Shown here: in pieces, positions 1-5,457 of the stretch
Layout of the letters: each line of letters opens with the position of its first letter
Position numbering within the stretch: the stretch's first letter is position 1
NCBI GenBank assembly: GCA_041736255.1
Contig: JBGSTZ010000162.1
Span: 1-6,261 of the forward strand
Source: AVCC01 sp041736255
GTDB taxonomy: Bacteria > Pseudomonadota > Gammaproteobacteria > Burkholderiales > Burkholderiaceae_D
Direction: 5' to 3'
Length of the DNA: 6,261 bases
Position numbers and translations under genes: made by a program
Notes under the pieces: model-generated
Told to the model about the DNA's origin: nothing
Database searches by the model: none
The model's input: the letters and a program-made list of their open reading frames with translations, nothing else

Positions 1-53
1 GAAATCAAGACAAAGAAGACGCGCATTACGATCAGCTCAAGTTAGGTATATGA
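1..53 (+). CDS. Possible 3' end of an unidentified upstream gene
   Basis: Two plus-strand frames are open from the left edge and stop before the first hairpin. The frame starting at base 3 reads NQDKEDAHYDQLKLGI and stops at TGA 51-53. The frame starting at base 1 reads EIKTKKTRITISSS and stops at TAG 43-45. I slightly favour the first, because its composition looks like an ordinary hydrophilic C-terminus and its stop lies 3 nt before a terminator-like hairpin (57-72). Neither tail is recognisable, so no function is proposed. The region could also be non-coding. Confidence 0.25.
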   Translation, partial: NQDKEDAHYDQLKLGI

Positions 54-56
54 GCC

Positions 57-82
57 AGCGCCTTCAGGCGCTTCACGTTTTT
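57..82 (+). terminator. Probable intrinsic terminator of the upstream gene
   Basis: A perfect 7-bp stem (AGCGCCT 57-63 with AGGCGCT 66-72) is followed, after TCACG, by five T residues at 78-82. This is the arrangement of a rho-independent terminator read on the plus strand, right behind the probable stop of the upstream reading frame. The T-run starts 6 nt after the stem and the loop is only 2 nt if the stem is fully paired (4 nt if the last pair opens), so strength is uncertain. Confidence 0.5.
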
Positions 83-129
83 GCCCCTTTGAGGGGCTAA
101 CAAAAATAAACCCCCGGCTTTGCCGGGGG
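83..129. terminator. Two further hairpins, the second a probable bidirectional terminator
   Basis: Hairpin one pairs GCCCCT (83-88) with AGGGGC (92-97). Hairpin two pairs CCCCCGGC (111-118) with GCCGGGGG (122-129) around a TTT loop, a perfect 8-bp G+C stem. The stretch before hairpin two is AAAAATAAA (102-110), which read on the minus strand is a T-rich tail directly after the stem. Hairpin two therefore resembles an intrinsic terminator more strongly on the minus strand than on the plus strand, where only TAACTTAATT follows. Together with 57-82 these form three hairpins within 73 nt that would insulate the nrt promoter from upstream transcription. Confidence 0.5.
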
Positions 130-183
130 TAACTTAATTCCCCTGAAAACGCATCCTAATGGGCGGTGTGCCCGGTAAAAATT

Positions 184-200
184 CTGGCACGGCAATTGCT
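184..200 (+). promoter_or_regulatory. Sigma-54 (RpoN) -24/-12 promoter of the nrt operon
   Basis: The 17-mer CTGGCACGGCAATTGCT matches the sigma-54 consensus YTGGCACGRNNNTTGCW at every defined position. GG is at 186-187 and GC at 198-199, giving the obligatory -24/-12 spacing, so transcription should begin near 211. Sigma-54 promoters need an enhancer-binding activator; for nitrogen assimilation genes this is normally NtrC, which is inference here. I could not identify a convincing pair of NtrC sites (GCACC-type inverted repeats) in 130-183. A GGGC-N5-GCCC palindrome lies at 161-173, probably too close to the promoter for an enhancer. Confidence 0.9.
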
Positions 201-214
201 AAATAAAAGATAAG

Positions 215-228
215 CGCCAACGATGGCG
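215..228 (+). other. Extra 5'-end hairpin with A1/G4 hexaloop
   Basis: CGCC (215-218) pairs with GGCG (225-228) around the six-base loop AACGAT, with A at loop position 1 and G at position 4. This is the loop rule for ANTAR-bound hairpins. The stem is only 4 bp, although all G-C, and does not extend. It would lie about 5 nt from the predicted transcript 5' end. It could be an additional ANTAR contact, a 5'-end stabilising hairpin, or chance. Confidence 0.4.
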
Positions 229-236
229 ACTGTGTT

Positions 237-279
237 GACCCGGCCAACGGCGGTCGGTTCTGCCAAGACAAAGGTGTCT
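237..279 (+). promoter_or_regulatory. ANTAR-binding RNA element (P1 and P2 hexaloop hairpins) in the nrt leader
   Basis: P1 pairs CCGGCC (240-245) with GGTCGG (252-257), including one G.U pair, around the loop AACGGC. Beyond a C/T mismatch, A238-T259 and G237-C260 continue the stem. P2 pairs AGAC (266-269) with GTCT (276-279) around the loop AAAGGT. Both loops are hexamers with A at position 1 and G at position 4, the signature recognised by ANTAR-domain antiterminators such as NasR and NasT. The linker is about 5 nt. P2 shares bases 270-279 with the 5' arm of the downstream terminator, so P2 and the terminator exclude each other. Known biology: the ANTAR protein stabilises P1/P2 when nitrate or nitrite is present and lets transcription proceed. 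The cognate regulator is not in this window. Confidence 0.8.
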
Positions 280-323
280 CTTCGCATGATGGTTTTCATG
301 ACGGACGGGCACCTTTTTTATTT
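270..323 (+). terminator. Leader (attenuator) terminator upstream of nrtA
   Basis: The 5' arm AAAGGTGTCT (270-279) pairs with GGGCACCTTT (307-316) over 10 bp, including two G.U pairs. The apical part contains a second stem CATGA (285-289) with TCATG (296-300). Six T residues at 314-319, then A and TTT, form the tail. The structure ends before the nrtA Shine-Dalgarno sequence (GGAG 337-340), as expected for an attenuator that decides whether RNA polymerase enters the operon. Its 5' arm is sequestered when the P2 hairpin (266-279) forms. Confidence 0.8.
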
Positions 324-347
324 GTTCAAAACAGTTGGAGTCAAACC

Positions 348-1622
348 ATGTTTAACGATAAGAACCATCTCAGCGCAACCGAACACACAGCAGTCGACGG
401 CAAACGCCGCAGCCTCATCAAAACCGCAAGTCTCGCAGCAGGAGCAAGCATGCTTGGATTATCCACAGGCGGGGTCTGGGCCGCAGGCTCGGACAAGCCG
501 GAAAAGGTAGAAGTCAAGGTCGGCTTCATTCCGCTGACCGATTGCGCCTCAGTAGTGATGGCATCGGTACTCGGCTTCGACAAGAAATACGGGATCAAGA
601 TCGTGCCCAGCAAGGAATCTTCCTGGGCCGGTGTGCGCGACAAGCTGGTCAACGGCGAACTGGACGCCGCACATGTGCTGTATGGCCTGATCTATGGCGT
701 GCAAATGGGGATAGGCAGCCCGAAAAAAGACATGGCGGTGCTGATGTCGCTCAACAACAACGGCCAGGCGATAACGCTGTCGAAGAAAAATGCCGACAAG
801 GGCGCGGTCGATGGCCCCAGCCTGGCCAAATTGATGAAATCCGAGAAGCGCGACTACACTTTCGCCCAGACTTTTCCGACCGGCACCCACGCGATGTGGC
901 TGTATTACTGGCTCGCTGCCAGCGGCATCGATCCGTTCAAGGATGCACGCGTCATTGTGGTGCCGCCACCGCAGATGGTAGCTAACATGCGGGTCGGCAA
1001 TATGGACGGTTTCTGCGTCGGCGAGCCATGGAACCATCGCGCGATCATGGACGGCGTCGGCATTACCGCGATCACGACCCAGGATATCTGGAAAGACCAT
1101 CCGGAAAAAGTGCTTGGCACCAGCGACGACTTCGTCAAGAAATATCCGAACACCGCACGCGCTTTGGTCGCCGCGGTGCTTGAGGCCGGGCGCTGGATCG
1201 ACGCGTCGCTTGCCAACAAGAACAAGATGGCAGAAACCATCGCCGCCAAATCGTATGTGAACACCTCGGTCGATGCGATTAACCAGCGCATCTTGGGCCG
1301 CTACCAAAACGGTCTCGGCAAGAGCTGGGACGATCCGAATCACATGAAGTTCTTCAACGATGGCGCAGCGAATTTTCCTTACCTGTCCGACGGCATGTGG
1401 TTTATGACGCAGCACAAACGCTGGGGTTTGCTGAAAGACGATCCGGATTACCTCGGCGTGGCCAAGGCGGTCAACAAGATTGATCTCTACAAGGATGCTG
1501 CCGCGATGGCAAAGGTCGCAGTACCGAAAGATGTAATGCGCACCAGCAAGCTGATGGACGGCACCGTCTGGGATGGCAAGAATCCAAAAGCCTATGCCGC
1601 TTCTTTCAAAATCAAGGCATAA
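348..1622 (+). CDS. nrtA: Nitrate ABC transporter periplasmic substrate-binding protein (NrtA/NasF family)
   Basis: The 424-residue protein captures nitrate (possibly nitrite) in the periplasm and delivers it to NrtB. The N-terminus has a twin-arginine signal (KRRSLIK at residues 19-25, then a mild hydrophobic stretch ending near VWAAG at 43-47), so export folded through Tat is likely. There is no lipobox cysteine, which suggests a soluble periplasmic protein. Motifs of the NrtA/CmpA family are visible: SSWAGVRDKL (91-100), GQAITLS (139-145), FPTGTHAMWLYYWLAASGID (176-195) and VGEPWN (224-229). W93, Q140 and H181 appear to match ligand contacts known in cyanobacterial NrtA (from memory, unaligned). 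The ATG has GGAG 7 nt upstream. The gene is first in the operon behind the sigma-54/ANTAR leader. Alternatives within the family are bicarbonate (CmpA) or cyanate binding, but the control region and neighbours favour nitrate. Confidence 0.92.
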   Translation: MFNDKNHLSATEHTAVDGKRRSLIKTASLAAGASMLGLSTGGVWAAGSDKPEKVEVKVGFIPLTDCASVVMASVLGFDKKYGIKIVPSKESSWAGVRDKLVNGELDAAHVLYGLIYGVQMGIGSPKKDMAVLMSLNNNGQAITLSKKNADKGAVDGPSLAKLMKSEKRDYTFAQTFPTGTHAMWLYYWLAASGIDPFKDARVIVVPPPQMVANMRVGNMDGFCVGEPWNHRAIMDGVGITAITTQDIWKDHPEKVLGTSDDFVKKYPNTARALVAAVLEAGRWIDASLANKNKMAETIAAKSYVNTSVDAINQRILGRYQNGLGKSWDDPNHMKFFNDGAANFPYLSDGMWFMTQHKRWGLLKDDPDYLGVAKAVNKIDLYKDAAAMAKVAVPKDVMRTSKLMDGTVWDGKNPKAYAASFKIKA

Positions 1623-1643
1623 GCCGGACGAGTTGGAATACAC

Positions 1644-1730
1644 GGTAGGTTGGCGCTGAGCGCAGTGAAGCCCAACATTCTGCGCCCGATGCTGGGCTGC
1701 GATGTTGATCTGATTGCGCGTTAGCTCAAC
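1644..1730. repeat. REP-like palindromic element between nrtA and nrtB
   Basis: The 153-bp gap holds GTAGGTTGG followed by an imperfect hairpin: GTTGG (1649-1653) with CCAAC (1672-1676), one bulged C, then GCT (1655-1657) with AGC (1669-1671). A second, longer imperfect hairpin uses the same CAAC bases: CAACAT (1673-1678) with ATGTTG (1702-1707), enclosing GCCC (1684-1687) with GGGC (1694-1697). The two folds are mutually exclusive. A GGTTG/CAACC match also links 1648-1652 with 1727-1731. The GTAGGTTGG...GCCCAAC pattern resembles dispersed intergenic repeats of proteobacteria (recalled, not searched). Such a structure could protect the nrtA 3' end or reduce read-through, favouring excess binding protein over membrane components; that role is inference. 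Confidence 0.65.
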
Positions 1731-1775
1731 CACCAAAATGGTAAGAATTACCTGATTAAAGATTAAGGAGTAATC

Positions 1776-2675
1776 ATGATTGCAGTAATAGATTCCACTC
1801 CAGACAAACTGGCAGCCACGGCCACCGCGGCCGCACAATCGCAGAAAGCGATTGTTTCCAGTTCCAGTACCGTGAAGACGGCCCGCAGAAAACTGTCGTT
1901 GCGGCCATTCTTTATGGCAATCGTGCCGCCGTTGATCGGCGTCGCTTTGCTGGTGCTGATCTGGCAATTCATCTCCATCAAGAACAGCGCCATCCCGTCG
2001 CCGCTGGTGACTTTCAATGAGGCCGTCGTGCTGTTCTCGGACCCGTTCTACGATAACGGCCCGAATGATCAGGGCCTCGGCTGGAACGTGTATGCGTCGC
2101 TCAAGCGGGTGGCGGTCGGCTTCGGACTTGCCGCAGCAATCGGCATCCCGCTGGGCTTCATGATCGGCCGCTTCACTTTTCTGTCGCGCATGTTCGGTCC
2201 CATCATCAGCCTGCTGAAACCGGTGTCGCCTTTGGCCTGGTTGCCAATTGGTTTATTGGTGTTCAAGGCGGCCGATCCGGCTGCGATCTGGTCGATTCTG
2301 ATCTGCTCAATCTGGCCGATGATCATCAACACCGCCATCGGCGTGCAGCGCGTGCCGCAGGATTACATGAACGTGGCGCGGGTGTTGAATCTGTCGGAAT
2401 GGAAAATCCTGACCAAAATATTGTTTCCTTCGGTGTTGCCGCACATGCTCACCGGCGTGCGGCTGGCCATCGGCACCGCCTGGCTGGTCATCGTCGCGGC
2501 AGAAATGCTGACCGGCGGCGTCGGCATCGGATTCTGGATCTGGGACGAGTGGAATAACCTGAACGTGGCGCACATCATCATCGCGATTGTCGTCATCGGC
2601 GTGGTCGGATTGATTCTGGAGCAGGCGCTGGTCGCAGTCGCAAAAGCATTCACTTATGAGGATAGCGGCAACTGA
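1776..2675 (+). CDS. nrtB: Nitrate ABC transporter permease (NrtB/NasE family)
   Basis: This 299-residue inner-membrane protein forms the channel of the nitrate importer, presumably as a homodimer. Hydrophobic segments lie at about 46-66, 112-131, 140-165, 168-189, 224-245 and 265-288, giving the six or so helices of a BPD_transp_1 permease. The cytoplasmic EAA-type loop that couples to the ATPase is near residues 198-222 (MNVARVLNLSEWKILTKILF, then PSVLP). The first 43 residues are Ala/Ser/Thr-rich and hydrophilic, a cytoplasmic tail of unknown role. The ATG has a strong AAGGAG 5 nt upstream (1765-1770). It is second in the operon, 153 nt after nrtA and 39 nt before nrtD. Length and motifs match nitrate/sulfonate/taurine permeases; nitrate is assigned mainly from the neighbours and leader. 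Confidence 0.92.
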   Translation: MIAVIDSTPDKLAATATAAAQSQKAIVSSSSTVKTARRKLSLRPFFMAIVPPLIGVALLVLIWQFISIKNSAIPSPLVTFNEAVVLFSDPFYDNGPNDQGLGWNVYASLKRVAVGFGLAAAIGIPLGFMIGRFTFLSRMFGPIISLLKPVSPLAWLPIGLLVFKAADPAAIWSILICSIWPMIINTAIGVQRVPQDYMNVARVLNLSEWKILTKILFPSVLPHMLTGVRLAIGTAWLVIVAAEMLTGGVGIGFWIWDEWNNLNVAHIIIAIVVIGVVGLILEQALVAVAKAFTYEDSGN

Positions 2676-2690
2676 TCGCTGTAAAGAAAA

Positions 2691-2710
2691 ATAAGGAAAA
2701 ATAAGGAAAA
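2691..2710 (+). repeat. Tandemly duplicated ribosome-binding segment before nrtD
   Basis: The 10-mer ATAAGGAAAA occurs twice back to back (2691-2700 and 2701-2710), followed by AATC and the nrtD ATG at 2715. Each copy carries an AAGG Shine-Dalgarno core. The second (2703-2706) is 8 nt from the ATG and is likely the working one; the first is 18 nt away. The duplication looks like slippage in an A-rich tract and could offer a standby binding site. Confidence 0.8.
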
Positions 2711-2714
2711 AATC

Positions 2715-3527
2715 ATGGAAAACGAAAACAAGTTTATCGACGTGCAACAGGCAGAAATGGTATTTCACACCAAAAAAGGGGATTTCCACGCCTTGCGTGA
2801 CATTAACCTGAGCATCAAAAAAGGCGAGTTCGTCACGCTGATCGGCCATTCCGGCTGCGGTAAATCGACTCTGCTGAACCTGCTGGCGGGCTTGACCACG
2901 GCCACCGGCGGCGTGCTTTTGTGCGGCAACCGTGAAATCGCCGGCCCGTCGCCGGAGCGCGGTGTGGTGTTCCAGAACCATTCTCTGCTGCCGTGGCTGA
3001 CCTGCTTCGAGAACGTCCATCTGGCGGTGGAGCGGGTGTTCGGCGCCGCCGAATCGAAAGCCAAACTCAAGGAACGTACCAAGGCGGCGCTGGAAATGGT
3101 CGGCCTGACCCACGCTGAAACCAAGCGTCCGAACGAGATATCCGGCGGCATGAAGCAGCGCGTCGGCATCGCCCGCGCCTTGTCAATGGAGCCGAAAGTG
3201 TTGCTTCTGGATGAACCGTTCGGTGCTCTGGATGCGCTGACCCGCGCTCATCTGCAGGATGAACTGCTGAAGATCGTGGCTCAGACGCGCTCGACGGTGG
3301 TGATGGTTACGCATGACGTGGATGAAGCGGTATTGCTCTCGGACCGCATCGTGATGATGACCAACGGCCCTGCCGCGACCATCGGTGAAATCCTGACCGT
3401 GCAACTGGCACGTCCGCGTGAGCGTGTTGCACTGGCACAAGACGCTCTATATAGCGAATATCGGACCTCGGTACTGGAGTTTTTGTATCACCGCCAAGCG
3501 CATCCGGCGGAGAAAGAGGTGGCTTAA
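2715..3527 (+). CDS. nrtD: Nitrate ABC transporter ATP-binding protein (NrtD/NasD family)
   Basis: This 270-residue cytoplasmic ATPase powers the NrtAB importer. All nucleotide-binding motifs are present: Walker A GHSGCGKST (44-52), Q-loop with Q87 (VVFQNHSLLPW), signature ISGGM (142-146), Walker B KVLLLDEP (161-168) followed by D-loop GALD (170-173), and switch histidine H200 (VTHD). The FQNHSLLPWLT segment is typical of the nitrate/sulfonate/taurine ATPase group. It has a single ATPase domain and lacks the C-terminal binding-protein-like domain of cyanobacterial NrtC, so it corresponds to NrtD or Klebsiella NasD. It is third in the operon; an insulating inverted repeat follows 61 nt after the stop. 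Annotation pipelines may name it nrtC or nasD. Confidence 0.92.
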   Translation: MENENKFIDVQQAEMVFHTKKGDFHALRDINLSIKKGEFVTLIGHSGCGKSTLLNLLAGLTTATGGVLLCGNREIAGPSPERGVVFQNHSLLPWLTCFENVHLAVERVFGAAESKAKLKERTKAALEMVGLTHAETKRPNEISGGMKQRVGIARALSMEPKVLLLDEPFGALDALTRAHLQDELLKIVAQTRSTVVMVTHDVDEAVLLSDRIVMMTNGPAATIGEILTVQLARPRERVALAQDALYSEYRTSVLEFLYHRQAHPAEKEVA

Positions 3528-3576
3528 TCGTGGAGAGATACTCTTAAAACTTATGCAATCCCAGAAACGAAACGGT

Positions 3577-3606
3577 GGTCGGAAAAGCGTAGGTCGGAAA
3601 AGCGTA
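3577..3606 (+). repeat. 15-bp perfect tandem direct repeat at the left end of the palindrome
   Basis: GGTCGGAAAAGCGTA occurs twice without a gap (3577-3591 and 3592-3606). The second copy forms part of the left arm of the 30-bp inverted repeat; the first lies mostly outside it. This suggests that the palindrome end was duplicated by slippage, or that two elements are nested. Confidence 0.85.
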
Positions 3607-3661
3607 GCGCCTTCCGACGTTGCGTCTGATTGTCGGAAGGCGCTACGCTTTTCCGACCTAC
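3589..3661. repeat. Perfect 30-bp inverted repeat between convergent genes
   Basis: The left arm (3589-3618, GTAGGTCGG...CCTTCCGAC) and the right arm (3632-3661, GTCGGAAGG...CCGACCTAC) are exact reverse complements over 30 bp, with a 13-nt loop (3619-3631). As RNA from either strand this gives a very stable hairpin. It sits between the 3' ends of nrtD and of the phosphatase-kinase gene, so it could stop or process transcripts from both sides. No long T-run follows on either strand, so it is not a classic intrinsic terminator. It is more likely a dispersed REP or MITE-like element in a convergent intergenic gap. The rest of the 3528-3720 gap holds no recognisable gene. Confidence 0.9.
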
Positions 3662-3720
3662 AGAAAATCTACGCGACCTATCATCCCAGTCGTAGAACAA
3701 CAGCAGGCGCGTTGCAGAAT

Positions 3721-5424
3721 TTAGCGCACCATAATCAAATACAGCATCAATATATTCAAAATAATCGCAGCAATCGCGAGCGTGCGCCAGACCGAAACCG
3801 GGTCGCGGGTCGCCAGCGGCGGGATGCCAGCGGTGGCCAGCGGACGCGTTGCACCGCGTTCCAGTGCTAACAGAAATTCTTCCGCAGTCTCGAAACGGCT
3901 GCCGGTATCTTTCGCCAATGCTTTCAGCAATACGTTTTCCAGCCACAAGGGAATATCAGGCCGGTAACGGCTGGGCGGTATCGGTGTGCCGAAGCGCGGG
4001 TGCTGGAACGGTTCGATCTCGCCAAAAGGGTAATGCCGGGTCAGCAGGGTATACAGCGTCACGCCGACCGCATACACATCGGTCTGGCGCGACGCCGGCG
4101 CATTGTCGAACTGTTCTGGCGCCAGGAAGGATGGAGTGCCGGCTTGCGGCGCCGGACTGTCTTGTTCGGCCTCGAATCCGGATTGCGCCACGCCCAGGTC
4201 CAGCACGCGCAATTCGCCATCATCGCCCAGATGCACATTGGCCGGCTTGATGTCGCGATGGATGATGCTGCGCCGGTGCAGCGCGCCGATCGCGCGCACC
4301 AGTTGCTCGCCGTGGCGGACCGCTTCCGGCACCGTGAAGTGGACGCCGGCGTCCAGCTGTTGCTGCAGGTTGCTGCCGGCATGCCAAGTGCACAGGTAAT
4401 ACAGCGCGCTTTTGCGTTGCGGGGTGATGACTTGCGGGAAAAAGCGTGCGACCACCCGTTTTGCCAGCCATTCCTCGTGCGCGAAAGCCGAGCGCTCCTG
4501 GTCGTCATCGGCATAGTCTGGCTGCAGCGTCTTCAGCACCAGCTTGCGCTGCGTGGCCGGATCGAGCACGCGATACAGCAGCGTCGCCCGTGACGCATGG
4601 ATCAGCTCTTCGATTAGGTAGCCGTCGATGCTCTGGCCCACTTTCAGCCTGGGCGGCAGCGGCAAGTCGCGCGACAGCGAGACCGCATCGCGCAGGTTTT
4701 CCTGCGGCAGCGCATCGACGCGCAATATCAAAGCGCTCAGATTATCCTGCGAGCCGGCTGCCAGCGCGGCATCCAGCAGCGCCTGGCTGGCGTGTTCGAT
4801 GCTACTTTGCCCATGTGCCGCTTCGGACAGCAGCGCAGTCAGGTCGTATTCGGTCATTGAGGCCCAGACGCCGTCGGACGCCAGCAGGAACACGTCGCGC
4901 TCTTTCAGTTCGCCCATGCCGTGGTCGATGGCGAGCCGGGAATCGAGGCCGATTGCACGCGTTAGCACATGCTGCATCTCCGGCCGGTCCCAGACATGGT
5001 CGGTGGTCAGGCAGGACAGCACGCCACCGCGCAGCAGGTACAGCCGGGTATCGCCGACATGGGCGAAATAGTAAAAGCGGCCGCGCAGCACGATCGAAGT
5101 CAGCGTGGTTGCCATGCCGGCCAGTTCCTTGCGGATCGAACCCTGTTGCTGCACCCAGCCGTTGGTGGCCTTGATCACGCGCTCCAGCGCCTGCGTCACC
5201 GGCCAGGTATCGGGAGTCGCGTAATAATCGGCCAGCAAGCCGCGCACCGCGTATTCCGAGGCTTCGCGCCCGCCTTCATTGCCGGACACGCCGTCGGCGA
5301 TGGCGGCCAGCATGCCTTTGGTCGACAGTTCCGGCTCGTTGGGCGTGACCATGCCGAGGAAATCCTCATTGCGTTCCCGTTTTCCGGCGGAAGTCGCATG
5401 ACTGGCGGCGATGATCAATGGCAT
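3721..5424 (-). CDS. Membrane-anchored PP2C-type phosphatase / Ser-Thr protein kinase fusion
   Basis: The protein has two opposing activities in one chain. Residues here are numbered from the TTG at 5433; subtract 3 for the ATG at 5424. The PP2C phosphatase (about 5-240) shows RNED (21-24), ADGVSG (46-51), HVGDTRLY (125-132), ASDGVW (185-190) and SQDN (228-231), so the metal-binding aspartates D24, D47, D187 and D230 are present. The kinase (about 270-525) has the beta-3 lysine K301, E320/E321, HRDIKPAN (392-399), DLG (412-414), APE (438-440) and D452. The glycine-rich loop is replaced by IHASRATLLYRV (278-289), with no GxGxxG. A hydrophobic segment at about 551-568 ends the chain with only a few residues beyond it, a C-terminal anchor facing the cytoplasm. 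I prefer the ATG at 5424 (567 aa) over TTG 5433 (570 aa); neither has a good Shine-Dalgarno. It lies 30 nt after the narK stop, so co-transcription is likely. I recall a similar gene beside nirBD/nasA in Pseudomonas. The target protein is unknown. Confidence 0.88.
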   Translation of the reverse strand: MPLIIAASHATSAGKRERNEDFLGMVTPNEPELSTKGMLAAIADGVSGNEGGREASEYAVRGLLADYYATPDTWPVTQALERVIKATNGWVQQQGSIRKELAGMATTLTSIVLRGRFYYFAHVGDTRLYLLRGGVLSCLTTDHVWDRPEMQHVLTRAIGLDSRLAIDHGMGELKERDVFLLASDGVWASMTEYDLTALLSEAAHGQSSIEHASQALLDAALAAGSQDNLSALILRVDALPQENLRDAVSLSRDLPLPPRLKVGQSIDGYLIEELIHASRATLLYRVLDPATQRKLVLKTLQPDYADDDQERSAFAHEEWLAKRVVARFFPQVITPQRKSALYYLCTWHAGSNLQQQLDAGVHFTVPEAVRHGEQLVRAIGALHRRSIIHRDIKPANVHLGDDGELRVLDLGVAQSGFEAEQDSPAPQAGTPSFLAPEQFDNAPASRQTDVYAVGVTLYTLLTRHYPFGEIEPFQHPRFGTPIPPSRYRPDIPLWLENVLLKALAKDTGSRFETAEEFLLALERGATRPLATAGIPPLATRDPVSVWRTLAIAAIILNILMLYLIMVR

Positions 5425-5431
5425 GGTGTGC

Positions 5432-5457
5432 AATCTTAGTATTAAATCTTAGTTTTA
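5432..5457 (-). repeat. 13-bp tandem repeat across the narK stop codon
   Basis: On the plus strand AATCTTAGTATTA (5432-5444) is followed directly by AATCTTAGTTTTA (5445-5457), 12 of 13 bases identical. The repeat includes the narK stop (5455-5457) and fills nearly the whole gap to the kinase gene. Read on the minus strand, each copy carries ACTAAGATT, a poor match to a Shine-Dalgarno sequence. Confidence 0.7.

Noticed and set aside
161..173. GGGC-N5-GCCC palindrome as an NtrC enhancer site
   Set aside because: It does not match the NtrC consensus well and lies only about 13 nt from the -24 element, too close for enhancer looping; recorded only as a possible operator.
223..510. Open reading frame starting in the leader (MATVLTRPT...)
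   Set aside because: It overlaps the ANTAR hairpins and terminator and then nrtA in another frame; there is no ribosome-binding site and its composition looks like frame-shifted nrtA.
549..1967. Long minus-strand open frame opposite nrtA and nrtB
   Set aside because: It runs across two clear plus-strand genes and the intergenic repeat, with a His/Arg/Gln-rich sequence typical of an antisense shadow of GC-rich coding DNA.
3577..3661. CRISPR or integron-type repeat
   Set aside because: There are only two adjacent direct copies without spacers and one palindrome; no regularly spaced array, no attC-like core sites and no associated genes.
3589..3661. Classic rho-independent terminator
   Set aside because: The stem is very strong but neither side has a T-run, so a repeat element is a better description, even if it affects transcript ends.
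3418..3870. Plus-strand frame through the palindrome
   Set aside because: It overlaps the end of nrtD, the 30-bp inverted repeat and the kinase 3' end; no motif and no start signal.
4446..5174. Plus-strand frame of about 240 residues opposite the phosphatase-kinase gene
   Set aside because: It is Arg/Ala/Pro/Ser-rich with no motif, and lies entirely antisense to a gene with full PP2C and kinase motifs.
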